Assembly: GCF_000936425.1 (NCBI RefSeq)
Contig: NZ_AVFK01000004.1
Location: forward strand, 124,001 to 188,000
DNA from: Skermanella aerolata KACC 11604
Lineage (GTDB): Bacteria; Pseudomonadota; Alphaproteobacteria; Azospirillales; Azospirillaceae
Length of the DNA: 64,000 nt
Reading direction: 5' to 3'
Made by a program: the position numbers and the translations under genes. The notes below the pieces were generated by a model. It was not told the origin of the DNA. It saw nothing but the letters and a program-made list of their open reading frames with translations, and did no database searches. Every line of letters starts with the position of its first letter. Position 1 is the stretch's first letter. This document shows positions 28,332 through 38,784 of this stretch, in pieces.

Positions 28332-28856
28332 TCATTTCGCGGCCAAGTGCGGATCACTGCTCATGTCCTCGGCCATCAGGGTGCGAACGACGGGGAAGTC
28401 TTTGCTGATGCCGTCCTGGCTGACGTACTGGACCTTCGCCACGACATCGTTCCGGCAATGCAGCAGGATGCGCTGCGGCGGATCGGCCGGATCGCCGGTA
28501 TTGACCGGCAGGTGCAGCACGTCGCCGACCCTGGTGATGGATGATCCGCTGCCGTCGGCATCGCCGCTGAAGCGCAGCCTGACCACGTCGGCGCTCCCCT
28601 GGTGCCGGAACGGTCCGAGCCAGACCGGCACATGCATGCCGTCGCCCGGCCCGCCGGTCATCGTCAGCAGCGTGCCGGGCAGGCTGAAGCTGACCGTCTC
28701 GCGCGGCAGTCCGCAGGCGACCTGAAGGATCTCGACCGGCTCCGGAGCCGACCGTCCCAGCGTAAAGCCGGCAAGCGCCGGCAAGGCGATGGCCGCCGCC
28801 ACCGCAACCGCGACGACCCGCCGATCCTTCCATCCTTTCCGCTTTTCCTGCCGCAC
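28332..28856 (-). CDS. Membrane-anchored envelope protein, paralogue B of the sigma island
   Basis: The 174-aa protein has a basic start (RQEKRKGWKDRR), one N-terminal anchor (VVAVAVAAAIALPALAGFTLG) and a beta-rich extracytoplasmic domain of about 135 residues with two cysteines (QVACGLP, LHCRND). It is a diverged paralogue of 25446-25934. I place the start at GTG 28856, because GGAG lies 9 bases upstream and the candidate promoter's -10 element (28903-28898) covers the longer TTG start at 28898. It is the first gene of the island; rpoH follows after 104 bases with its own copy of the promoter motif. A role in the envelope stress response is inferred from context only. Confidence 0.7.
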   Translation of the reverse strand: MRQEKRKGWKDRRVVAVAVAAAIALPALAGFTLGRSAPEPVEILQVACGLPRETVSFSLPGTLLTMTGGPGDGMHVPVWLGPFRHQGSADVVRLRFSGDADGSGSSITRVGDVLHLPVNTGDPADPPQRILLHCRNDVVAKVQYVSQDGISKDFPVVRTLMAEDMSSDPHLAAK

Positions 28857-28897
28857 CGCTTGGCACTCCGTCCGCGATTCACTTAGGTTTCGCGGCA

Positions 28898-28925
28898 ATT
28901 ACGCGGGGTGCGGCGGTTTAATCCC
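28898..28925 (-). promoter_or_regulatory. Candidate ECF promoter upstream of paralogue B
   Basis: On the minus strand GCCGGGATTAAA is followed by CGTAATT, with 16 bases between GGGATT (28925-28920) and CGTAAT (28903-28898). Twelve consecutive bases of the upstream block are identical to the rpoH copy, while the spacer differs, as expected of a selected promoter rather than a duplicated segment. Confidence 0.65.
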
Positions 28926-29054
28926 GGCGGGAAAATGAAATTTGTTTGCGGGAAATAACCAGCAGATGGCTCGCTGAAGGCCGAGTTGAAGAAATACGCG
29001 GCCGCCCATATCATCTACCCAGAATATGCCCCTGATGTTTGGACTCGAAGTCGG

Positions 29055-29303
29055 ATGCCAGAGACGAATTTCACGTTCCGCGTTGAAGACGACTTAAAGG
29101 ACCGCTTTGTCGGTGCTGCTCAGACAAACGACCTTTCAGCGTCCATGCTGTTGCGGGAGTTCATGCAAAATTACGTTGAAAAAACAGAACATGATGCATG
29201 GTTTCGACAGGAAGTTGAGCAAGGTCTTGTTGAAGCTGCATCACCGGAAGTTAAGCTTATTTCCCACGAAGACGTTGTCGCCCGAGTACGGGCAAGCTTT
29301 TGA
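29055..29303 (+). CDS. Ribbon-helix-helix antitoxin (ParD/RelB-like)
   Basis: The 82-aa protein opens with NFTFRVEDDLKDRFVGAAQ, a beta strand followed by two helices, as in CopG/RHH antitoxins. The tail (HDAWFRQEVEQGLVEAA..) is the acidic, toxin-wrapping part. It would bind DNA as a dimer to repress its own operon and neutralise the toxin. The ATG at 29055 begins the family pattern; an upstream extension to 28986 is not family-like. Its TGA overlaps the TTG start of the ParE-like gene by 3 of 4 bases. Confidence 0.85.
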   Translation: MPETNFTFRVEDDLKDRFVGAAQTNDLSASMLLREFMQNYVEKTEHDAWFRQEVEQGLVEAASPEVKLISHEDVVARVRASF

Positions 29304-29604
29304 AATTTCAGGCTTATATCTTGCACATCGCGTGGTTGCCCGCTGCTGAGCGAAACCTCCATTCAATCAGTAATTTCGTCCGAAAGGACAATCCGCGTGC
29401 CGCGCGTAATCTGGTCGAAAAGATCGTGTACGCCGCCAAAGCCTTGGTGAAAATCCAATGCAGGGTCGGGTTGGGCGCGTTGTGGGGACCAGAGAGCTTG
29501 TTATCTCAGGTAAGCCCTACATTGTCCCCTACGTCATGGGTCAAACTACAATTATTGTGATCAGAGTTATCCAGGGAGCGCAACGCTGGCCGTCCACGTT
29601 TTGA
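29300..29604 (+). pseudogene. ParE/RelE-family toxin with frameshift
   Basis: The first 51 residues read as ParE (IAWLPAAERNLHSISNFVRKD followed by NPRAARNLVEKI and AAKALV). One base is then missing near 29447-29449. In the next frame the family's second half follows exactly: NPMQGRVGRVVGTRELVISG, then KPYIVPYV, IIVIRVIQGAQRWP, stop at 29602-29604. The sequence as given would instead end at 29560 with an unrelated tail. ParE toxins poison DNA gyrase and RelE toxins cleave mRNA. The broken gene should be inactive, leaving an orphan antitoxin. Confidence 0.8.
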
Positions 29605-29867
29605 AGCTCGAGCTTTGCCTTGACCCGCCTCCCGCGCCTGCTAAACTTCCGCCATCATGATCGGCTTCTTCACCGCCACCCGCCTCCGTCCCGCGCGAAT
29701 TAGCTGCCCGGTCCTCCGCTGAGGGCCGGGAAATAGCTGTTTGCCGCCGCTGCCCTGTCGGCGCGGCTGGACGTGGGAGGCTTTGCGATGCTATCGCTCT
29801 CCCCAGATTTCACCCGACGAGCTGCCGGTGACCGCACCGACAGCCTGACGGCTGCCTGGACCCGATC

Positions 29868-32714
29868 ATGACCCGCGACTATAAATCGACCGTATTCCTT
29901 CCCCGCACCGATTTCCCCATGCGCGCCGGCCTGCCCGCGAAGGAGCCGGAGCTGCTGCGGCGCTGGGCGGAGATGGGCCTGCACGACCGCCTGCGGGAAG
30001 TCTCCGCCGGCCGGCCCAAGTTCATCCTCCACGACGGCCCGCCCTACGCCAACGGCAACATCCATGTCGGGCACGCGGTCAACAAGATCCTGAAGGACGT
30101 GGTCAGCCGCTCGCAGCAGATGCTGGGCAAGGACTCGGTCTATGTGCCGGGCTGGGACTGCCACGGCCTGCCGATCGAATGGAAGATCGAGGAAAAGTAC
30201 CGCGCCGCCGGCAAGGACAAGGATCAGGTCGAGATCCTTCAGTTCCGCGCCGAGTGCCGCCAGTTCGCGCAGGAATGGGTCGATATCCAGAGCGAGGAGT
30301 TCCAGCGGCTGGGCGTGCTGGGCGACTGGTCCAACCCTTACAAGACCATGACCTTCCCGGCCGAGGCGACCATCGTCCGCGAGATCCACAAGTTCGTGCT
30401 CAACGGCGGCCTCTATAAGGGCGCTAAGCCGGTCATGTGGTCGGTGGTCGAAAAGACGGCGCTGGCGGAAGCGGAGGTCGAATACCACGACCATACCTCC
30501 ACCACCGTCTGGGTGAAGTTCCCAATCTCGGCCCCGGCCGTGCCGGAGCTTGAGGACGCCTCGGTCGTCATCTGGACCACGACGCCCTGGACGCTGCCCG
30601 GCAACCGCGCCATCGGCTATGGTCCCGATCTGGAATACGGCGTCTTCAAGGTGCTGGAAGTGGCCGAGGGCAGCGCCGCCAAGATCGGCGAGCGGCTGGT
30701 CGTGGGCACGGCGCTGGCCGAAGACCTCAAGAAGACGGCAGGCATCGCCGAGTGGCGGCAGGTCTACACGCTGCCGGGCGCCCGCCTTGCCGATACCCAG
30801 ACCAGCCATCCGCTGCACGGCCAGGGCTACGACTTCTCGGTCCCGCTGCTGCCGGGCGACTTCGTCACGGCGGATGCCGGCACCGGCTTCGTCCACATCG
30901 CCCCCGGCCATGGCGAGGACGACTTCAATCTTGGCCGCAAGCACGGCATCCAGGTGCCGCAGACGGTCGCCGACGACGGGACCTATTACGACCACGTGCC
31001 GCTGTTCGCCGGCAAGCGTGTCTATACCCAGGCCGGCAAGACGGGCGACGCCAACGGCGCCGTGATCTCCGCGATCGCCCATGCCGGCGGGCTGCTGGCC
31101 AAGGGCAAGCTGGTCCACAGCTATCCGCATTCCTGGCGTTCCAAGGCCCCGCTGATCTTCCGCACCACGCCGCAGTGGTTCATCTCGATGGAGACGAACG
31201 AACTGCGTCAGGTGGCATTGAAGGCGATCGAAAACACCCGCTGGGTGCCGCCGCAGGGCCGCAACCGCATCTCCTCGATGATCGAGAACCGGCCGGACTG
31301 GTGCATCAGCCGCCAGCGCGCCTGGGGCGTGCCGATCGCCTTGTTCGTCGACAAGAAGACCGGCGAGCCGCTGAAGGACAAGACGGTGCTGGATCGCATC
31401 GCCGACACCTTCCACACCGAAGGCTCGGACGCGTGGTTCGCCCGCGACGCCCAGTTCTTCTTAGGCAACAGCTACTCGGCCGCCGACTACGACCAGGTCT
31501 TCGACATCGTCGACGTCTGGTTCGAGTCCGGCTGCACCCACAGCTTCGTGCTGGAAGCGCGTCCCGACCTGCAATGGCCGGCGTCGCTCTACCTGGAAGG
31601 CTCGGACCAGCATCGCGGCTGGTTCCATTCCTCCCTGCTGGAAAGCTGCGGCACGCGGGGCAGGGCGCCCTACGACGCGGTACTGACCCACGGCTTCGTG
31701 CTCGACGAGCAGGGCCGCAAGATGTCGAAGTCGCTGAAGAACGTCACCGCCCCGCAGGAGGTCGTGGACAAATACGGCGCCGATATCCTCCGTCTTTGGG
31801 TCGTGGGTTCCGACTATTCCGAAGACCTGCGCATCGGGCCGGAGATCCTGAAGTCCCAGGCAGACCTCTACCGCCGCCTGCGCAACACGCTGCGCTACCT
31901 GCTGGGCGCTCTCGCCGACTTCTCGGACGACGAGAAGATCGACGTCGCCGAGATGCCGGAACTGGAGCGCTGGGTCCTGCACCGCCTGACCGAGCTTGAC
32001 GGCGTCGTCCGCAAGGGCATCGACGACTACGACTTCCACACCCTGTTCACGTCGCTCCACAACTTCTGCGCCGTGGACCTGTCGGCCTTCTACTTCGACG
32101 TCCGCAAGGACAGCCTGTACTGCGACCGCCCCGATTCGGTGACCCGCCGGTCGGTCCGGACCGTGCTGGACCACCTGTTCTCCTGCCTGACCGCGTGGCT
32201 GGCTCCCGTGCTGTGCTTCACGACGGAAGAAGCATGGCTCAGCCGCTACGGTACAGACGGCCCGGTCCCGAGCGTCCATCTGCGTACCTTCGTCGACATC
32301 CCGGCTGAATGGGCATCGCCGGAACTCGCCGCCAAGTGGGACGTCGTCCGCGACGTCCGCCGCGTCGTCACCGGCGCCCTGGAACTGGAGCGCTCGGCCA
32401 AGCGGATCGGCTCGTCTCTCCAGGCGTCGCCGGTCGTCACCGTCACGCCGGAAGTCCACGCGATCCTGGCCGGCGTCGATCTGGCCGAGGTCTCGATCAC
32501 GTCGGACATCCGCGTGCTGGAAGGCCCCGTGCCGGAAGGCGCCTTCACGATCGAGGACGTCGCCGGAGTCGGCGTGATGCCGGCCCTTGCAGAGGGCGAG
32601 AAGTGCGAGCGCTGCTGGAGGGTCCTGCCCGACGTCGGCAAGGACCCCGAACACCCGACCGTCTGCGGCCGCTGCGCCGATGCCGTCGACCACATCGCAG
32701 AGGCAGCCGAATGA
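29868..32714 (+). CDS. ileS: Isoleucyl-tRNA synthetase
   Basis: The 948-aa class I synthetase charges tRNA-Ile. The HIGH-type motif is HVGH in the stretch [18 protein letters not shown], and the KMSKS motif is KMSKS within [10 protein letters not shown]. The CP1 editing domain lies between (about 190-390, including [14 protein letters not shown]). A C-terminal zinc finger [15 protein letters not shown] closes the protein. The length agrees with the bacterial type 1 enzyme. lspA overlaps its end by 4 bases, the conserved ileS-lspA order. ribF, often upstream, is absent; the 263 bases before the start show no gene. Confidence 0.98.
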   Translation: MTRDYKSTVFLPRTDFPMRAGLPAKEPELLRRWAEMGLHDRLREVSAGRPKFILHDGPPYANGNIHVGHAVNKILKDVVSRSQQMLGKDSVYVPGWDCHGLPIEWKIEEKYRAAGKDKDQVEILQFRAECRQFAQEWVDIQSEEFQRLGVLGDWSNPYKTMTFPAEATIVREIHKFVLNGGLYKGAKPVMWSVVEKTALAEAEVEYHDHTSTTVWVKFPISAPAVPELEDASVVIWTTTPWTLPGNRAIGYGPDLEYGVFKVLEVAEGSAAKIGERLVVGTALAEDLKKTAGIAEWRQVYTLPGARLADTQTSHPLHGQGYDFSVPLLPGDFVTADAGTGFVHIAPGHGEDDFNLGRKHGIQVPQTVADDGTYYDHVPLFAGKRVYTQAGKTGDANGAVISAIAHAGGLLAKGKLVHSYPHSWRSKAPLIFRTTPQWFISMETNELRQVALKAIENTRWVPPQGRNRISSMIENRPDWCISRQRAWGVPIALFVDKKTGEPLKDKTVLDRIADTFHTEGSDAWFARDAQFFLGNSYSAADYDQVFDIVDVWFESGCTHSFVLEARPDLQWPASLYLEGSDQHRGWFHSSLLESCGTRGRAPYDAVLTHGFVLDEQGRKMSKSLKNVTAPQEVVDKYGADILRLWVVGSDYSEDLRIGPEILKSQADLYRRLRNTLRYLLGALADFSDDEKIDVAEMPELERWVLHRLTELDGVVRKGIDDYDFHTLFTSLHNFCAVDLSAFYFDVRKDSLYCDRPDSVTRRSVRTVLDHLFSCLTAWLAPVLCFTTEEAWLSRYGTDGPVPSVHLRTFVDIPAEWASPELAAKWDVVRDVRRVVTGALELERSAKRIGSSLQASPVVTVTPEVHAILAGVDLAEVSITSDIRVLEGPVPEGAFTIEDVAGVGVMPALAEGEKCERCWRVLPDVGKDPEHPTVCGRCADAVDHIAEAAE

Positions 32715-33274
32715 GCGGCGGAACCAAGGTCGGTCGAAGCCGCGACGAGGCCGGTGCGGTGGATCGGCCACGCTCGATGATCCGTCTCGGCCTTATCATC
32801 GCCTTGATCGTGATGATCCTGGATCAGGCGTCGAAGTGGTGGATGCTCGAGGGCGTCGGGATGCTCGCCAACCCCCGCGTCATCGAAGTCACTTCCTACT
32901 TCAATCTGGTCATGGCATGGAACAGGGGTGTAAGTTTCAGCCTGTTCTGGCATGAGGCGGAATATATGCCATACGTGCTCTCTGCGGTTGCGCTGGGCAT
33001 CGTGGCATTCCTGCTTTCATGGCTGCGCAAGGCGGACCGCCCCTTTCTGGCCGTGTCGATCGGCATGGTGATCGGCGGCGCGCTGGGCAATGTGGTCGAT
33101 CGGCTCCGGTTCGGCGCCGTGACGGATTTCCTGGACTTCCATGTCCTGGGATACCACTGGCCGGCGTTCAACGTCGCCGATACCGGGATTTCGGTCGGCG
33201 TCGCCCTGATCGTGATCGACAGCCTGTTCGGTAGTCAGGATGCGGATGGGGAAAAGGGCGGAACGAAGGATTAA
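32711..33274 (+). CDS. lspA: Lipoprotein signal peptidase
   Basis: This inner-membrane aspartic protease cleaves prolipoprotein signal peptides. The 187-aa protein has four hydrophobic helices and the catalytic blocks [16 protein letters not shown] and FNVADTGIS containing the aspartates. An N-terminal extension of about 22 residues ([20 protein letters not shown]) precedes the first helix. The ATG overlaps the ileS stop (ATGA). The next gene encodes a lipoprotein, a natural substrate. Confidence 0.96.
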   Translation: MSGGTKVGRSRDEAGAVDRPRSMIRLGLIIALIVMILDQASKWWMLEGVGMLANPRVIEVTSYFNLVMAWNRGVSFSLFWHEAEYMPYVLSAVALGIVAFLLSWLRKADRPFLAVSIGMVIGGALGNVVDRLRFGAVTDFLDFHVLGYHWPAFNVADTGISVGVALIVIDSLFGSQDADGEKGGTKD

Positions 33275-33341
33275 GCAAGGGACCGGGACGTGCGGAACCG
33301 GACCTGAAGAGCAACTCGATCTGGATATAAGAGAAACGGCA

Positions 33342-33956
33342 ATGGACGTGATCAGCACTCTTCAACCCCGCCACAACCGACGCGGCCGACGGCTGGCGGC
33401 ACCGCTGGTCTGTCTGGCGCTGGGCGCATTGGCGCTTTCCGGTTGCGGCCTTTCCCGCCAGACCTTCGGCCTGGACCGGGCGCCGCCCGACGAGTTCAGC
33501 GTCCTGACGCGCGCACCGCTGGCGGTGCCGCCGGAATACAAGCTGCGTCCGCCCGTCCCCGGCGCGCCGCGCCCGCAGGAAGCCGATACCCGCGAACAGG
33601 CGGCATCTGCCGTGTTCGGCTCGACGCCGCAGACACGCCAGCAGGCGGCGGACACGGCCAAGCCGACGACATCGGGCGAATCCGCCTTCCTCAACCAGGC
33701 CGGTGCCGTCGATGTCCAGCCCGGCATCCGCACCACCGTCAACCGCGATGCCGTCACGGCGGCCAACCAGGACACCCGGTTCATCGACAGTCTGCTGTTC
33801 TGGCAGAAGCAGGAGCCGCCCGGCACCGTCGTCAACGCCAAGGAAGAGCAGCAGCGCCTGCGCGAGAACGCGGCGCTGGGCAAGCCGGTGACGGAGGGCA
33901 GCACGCCGACCATCGAGCGCCGCCGCAAGGCCCCGCTCGAAGGCTTGTTCAACTAA
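33342..33956 (+). CDS. DUF3035 lipoprotein, BamF-like
   Basis: The 204-aa outer-membrane lipoprotein has a signal peptide with lipobox LSGC (lipidated C35) and then the conserved motif DRAPPDEFSVLTRAPL and PPEYKLRPPVPG. This R-x-x-PDEF motif is the signature of DUF3035 proteins, one of which (Caulobacter BamF) is a subunit of the beta-barrel assembly machine. The rest is Gln/Thr-rich and probably flexible, with a helical end (AKEEQQRLRENAALG). I chose the start at 33342, directly before the signal peptide, over frames that extend into lspA. It lies between lspA and two peptidases that also act in the envelope. Confidence 0.82.
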   Translation: MDVISTLQPRHNRRGRRLAAPLVCLALGALALSGCGLSRQTFGLDRAPPDEFSVLTRAPLAVPPEYKLRPPVPGAPRPQEADTREQAASAVFGSTPQTRQQAADTAKPTTSGESAFLNQAGAVDVQPGIRTTVNRDAVTAANQDTRFIDSLLFWQKQEPPGTVVNAKEEQQRLRENAALGKPVTEGSTPTIERRRKAPLEGLFN

Positions 33957-34066
33957 ACTCTTGTCCGTTCAAGCAGGGGAGCCCAGTTCACTGGACACTC
34001 CAGTCCGCTGCGGCGTCAGCGTCGCGGCGGACGGCACTTTCCGTTAGCCCCCCGTGAGGTGTTGCC

Positions 34067-35587
34067 GTGCCCGTTCCGTTGCGCCGGCTTATCGCCGCGC
34101 CCGCTCTTGCCTCCCTTCTGCTCGCTTCGGCCGCCTTTGCCGGTACCGGCTTCGCGCAGACGCCGCAACCTCAGACAGCACAAACATCGCAGCAACAGAC
34201 CGAGGTGCCGCGGCCTCCGTCGCTTCGCAAGGGCGTGTTTTTCCCGGAGACCTTCACGCTCGGCAACGGCATGCAGGTCGTCGTCGTGCCAAACCAGCGG
34301 GTGCCGGTCATTACCCACATGGTCTGGTACAAAGTCGGCGCCGCCGACGAAGCGACCGGCAAGTCGGGCATCGCCCATTTCCTGGAACACCTGATGTTCA
34401 AGGCCACGGACGAGCTGGAGCCCGGCGAGTTCAGCCGGATCGTCGCCCGCAACGGCGGCCGCGACAACGCCTTCACCTCCTGGGACTACACCGCCTACTT
34501 CCAGAACGTCGCCGCCGACCGGCTGGAGCTGGTCATGCGGATGGAGGCGGACCGGATGGCCAACCTCAAGCTGACTGACGAAACGCTTCTCCCGGAGCGC
34601 GACGTGATCATCGAGGAACGCCGCCAGCGGACCGAGAACGAGCCCGGCGACAAGCTGTCCGAACTCGTCCAGGCAGCGCTCTTCGTCCACCATCCCTACG
34701 GTACGCCGGTGATCGGCTGGGAACATGAGATCCGGCAGCTAACCCGCGACGACGCCAACGAGTTCTACCAGCGCTGGTACGCTCCCAATAACGCCGTGCT
34801 GGTGATCGCCGGCGACGTGACAGTCGAACAGGTGAAGCCGCTGGCGGAGAAGTACTTCGGACCGATCGCCCCGCGTCCCGTGCCGGCTCGCGAACGGGTC
34901 GAGGAACCGCCCTATGCCGCCGAGCGCCGCGTCATCCTGCGCGACGCCGAAGTCCGCCAGCCCAGCCTGCGCCGTCTCTACCAAGCCCCCAGCTACAACA
35001 GGGGCGAGTCCAAGCACGCCTACCCGCTGGAAGTGCTGAGCGAGATCGTCGGCGGCGGCGCCACCAGCCGGCTCTACCGCTCACTCGTGGTTGAACAGCA
35101 GCTCGCCACGGGCGCCGGCACCGGCTACTCGCCCCAGGCCTTCGATCTGGCGGTGTTCGGCGCCTATGTCAGCCCCAATCCCGGCGTCGACATGGACAAG
35201 CTGGAATCGGCGCTGATCGAGCAGTTGAACAAGGTCGTCGCCGAGGGTGTCACGCCGGAGGAGGTCGAGACCGCCAAGATCCGGATGGGCCGCGACGCCA
35301 TTTTCGCCCGCGACAGCCTGCAAGCTCCCGCCATGAGCTTCGGCACCGCGCTTGCTACCGGCCGGACTATCGAGGACGTGGAGGAATGGCCGGAACGGAT
35401 CGCCGCCGTGACGGTCGAGCAGGTCAACGCCGCCGCTAAGGCCGTGCTCGGCCAGACCAACCCCGTCACCGGCCTGCTGTTGCCGGCCCCCGTGCGGGAG
35501 GCCTCCGCCGGCGACGGTGCCCAACCTCGTCCAGCCGCGCCGGCTGGCGCAGGCTCCCAGCCCGGAACCTCGGGATTGATCCGATGA
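34067..35587 (+). CDS. M16 family zinc metallopeptidase, catalytic subunit
   Basis: The 506-aa periplasmic insulinase-type peptidase has a signal peptide (RRLIAAPALASLLLASAAFAG, GTG start at 34067). The inverted zinc motif is H104-F-L-E-H108, followed by the distal glutamate region ERRQRTENEPG. Two M16 domains fill the rest, and the C-terminus is Ala/Pro-rich. It is the active partner of the next gene, which overlaps it by 4 bases (ATGA). Such pairs form heterodimers resembling the mitochondrial processing peptidase or the PqqF-like YmxG type. The physiological substrate is unknown. Confidence 0.9.
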   Translation: MPVPLRRLIAAPALASLLLASAAFAGTGFAQTPQPQTAQTSQQQTEVPRPPSLRKGVFFPETFTLGNGMQVVVVPNQRVPVITHMVWYKVGAADEATGKSGIAHFLEHLMFKATDELEPGEFSRIVARNGGRDNAFTSWDYTAYFQNVAADRLELVMRMEADRMANLKLTDETLLPERDVIIEERRQRTENEPGDKLSELVQAALFVHHPYGTPVIGWEHEIRQLTRDDANEFYQRWYAPNNAVLVIAGDVTVEQVKPLAEKYFGPIAPRPVPARERVEEPPYAAERRVILRDAEVRQPSLRRLYQAPSYNRGESKHAYPLEVLSEIVGGGATSRLYRSLVVEQQLATGAGTGYSPQAFDLAVFGAYVSPNPGVDMDKLESALIEQLNKVVAEGVTPEEVETAKIRMGRDAIFARDSLQAPAMSFGTALATGRTIEDVEEWPERIAAVTVEQVNAAAKAVLGQTNPVTGLLLPAPVREASAGDGAQPRPAAPAGAGSQPGTSGLIR

Positions 35588-36969
35588 ACTACCCGACCAG
35601 ACTGTCGCGCCGCCTGTCGCATCGTTCGTCATTGCCGATATTCCTGGCCGTCTTCTGCCTGGTATCGGCGGCCCTGACATCCACCGCCTCGGCCATCGAC
35701 ATCAAGCGCGTCGTCAGCCCCGGCGGCATCGAGGCGTGGCTGGTGCAGGACGCCAAGGTCCCGCTGCTGTCGATCAAGTTCTTCTTTAAGGGCGGGGTCG
35801 AAACCGATCCGGCCGGCAAGGAAGGCCTGGCCAATCTGACCTCGACCGTGCTGGACGAGGGCGCCGGCCCCTATGACAGCGAGGAATTCCAGCGCCGGAT
35901 GGCCGACAACTCGATCTCGATCGGCTTCACCGCGACGACCGACGGGTTCTACGGCGGTGTCCATACCCTGGTCGAGACCCAGGACGAGGCGGTCGATCTG
36001 GCCCGGCTCGCTCTGACCCAGCCCCGGTTCGACGAGGAAGCGGTCGAGCGGATGCGGCGTGGCGTGCTGTCCCAGATCCGCCGCGACCAGGGCGACCCGG
36101 ACTTCCTGTCCCGCCGCGCGCTCTATGAAACGGCGTTCCCGGACCACCCCTACGGCAGGCGCGCGCGCGGCACCGTCGAGAGCGTCGGCTCCATCACCCG
36201 CGACGACATGGCGGCCTTCGTCCGGCAGCGTTTCGCCAAGGACAACCTGACCGTTGCCGTCACCGGTGACATCGCACCGGACCGGCTCGGTCCGGTGCTC
36301 GACCGCATCTTCGGCGAACTGCCCGCCAATTCAGCCGTCAAGCCGCCGACCGATGTCGTTCCCAAGGGAGCGGGCGAAACGGTGCTGGTGCGCCGGCCGC
36401 AGCCGCAGAGCGTCGTGCTGATGAGCCAGCCCGGCATCAAGCGCGACGATCCCGACTGGTTCGCCGCGACCGTCATGAACTACGTGCTGGGCGCCGGCAG
36501 CTTCAGTTCCCGCCTGATGGAGGAGATCCGGACCAAGCGCGGCCTGACCTACGGCGTCTACAGCTATCTGGTCCCCTTCCAGCATACGGCATTGGTCATG
36601 GCCGGAGGTTCGACCGCCAACGCCAATGCCGGCAAGATGGTCGAGCTGATGAAGGCGGAATGGCGGAAGATGCGGGACCATGGCGTGACCCAGGCGGAAC
36701 TGGACGACGCCAAGACCTACCTGACCGGCTCCTTCCCGCTCCAGTTCACGTCCAGTTCGGCCATCGCCGACATCCTGCTCCAGGTCCAGCGCGACAACCT
36801 GGGCATCGATTACCTGGACCGCCGCTCCGGCCTGATCGAGGCCGTGACTCTGGAGGACGTCCAGCGCGTAGCCAAGCGGCTGCTCGATCCGGCGGCGCTT
36901 CTGACCGTGGTCGTCGGCCAGCCGGAAGGCGTCGAGCCGACCAGGACGAGGGACGATATTCCGAGCTGA
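35584..36969 (+). CDS. M16 family peptidase-like protein, non-catalytic subunit
   Basis: The 461-aa partner of the preceding peptidase has the same fold (domain starts VVSPGGIEAWLVQDAKVPLLSIKFFF, second domain with MEEIRTKRGLTYGVYSY). The zinc motif is missing: where HxxEH should be, it reads EGLANLTSTVLDEG. The R/Y motif of the second domain (RTKRGLTYGVYS), which binds substrate, is kept. This is the alpha-type subunit of a heterodimeric M16 peptidase. A signal peptide (SLPIFLAVFCLVSAALTSTAS) sends it to the periplasm. Confidence 0.9.
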   Translation: MNYPTRLSRRLSHRSSLPIFLAVFCLVSAALTSTASAIDIKRVVSPGGIEAWLVQDAKVPLLSIKFFFKGGVETDPAGKEGLANLTSTVLDEGAGPYDSEEFQRRMADNSISIGFTATTDGFYGGVHTLVETQDEAVDLARLALTQPRFDEEAVERMRRGVLSQIRRDQGDPDFLSRRALYETAFPDHPYGRRARGTVESVGSITRDDMAAFVRQRFAKDNLTVAVTGDIAPDRLGPVLDRIFGELPANSAVKPPTDVVPKGAGETVLVRRPQPQSVVLMSQPGIKRDDPDWFAATVMNYVLGAGSFSSRLMEEIRTKRGLTYGVYSYLVPFQHTALVMAGGSTANANAGKMVELMKAEWRKMRDHGVTQAELDDAKTYLTGSFPLQFTSSSAIADILLQVQRDNLGIDYLDRRSGLIEAVTLEDVQRVAKRLLDPAALLTVVVGQPEGVEPTRTRDDIPS

Positions 36970-36984
36970 TCGCGATTACGGTAG

Positions 36985-38712
<1,728 letters not shown>

Positions 38713-38722
38713 CGCTGGAGTA

Positions 38723-38779
38723 CCTGCACACGCTATACTGTCCGTTATTGATGTAAATTGCTGACAGTGCGTGTGCAGG
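38723..38779 (+). promoter_or_regulatory. Long interrupted palindrome before the pentapeptide gene
   Basis: CCTGCACACGC (38723-38733) pairs with GCGTGTGCAGG (38769-38779), and inside it ACTGTC (38737-38742) pairs with GACAGT (38763-38768), giving 17 bp with a 3-nt bulge and a 20-nt loop. It ends 5 bases before the ATG at 38785, so in mRNA it would cover the ribosome-binding site region. Confidence 0.6.
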
Positions 38780-38784
38780 TTTAG

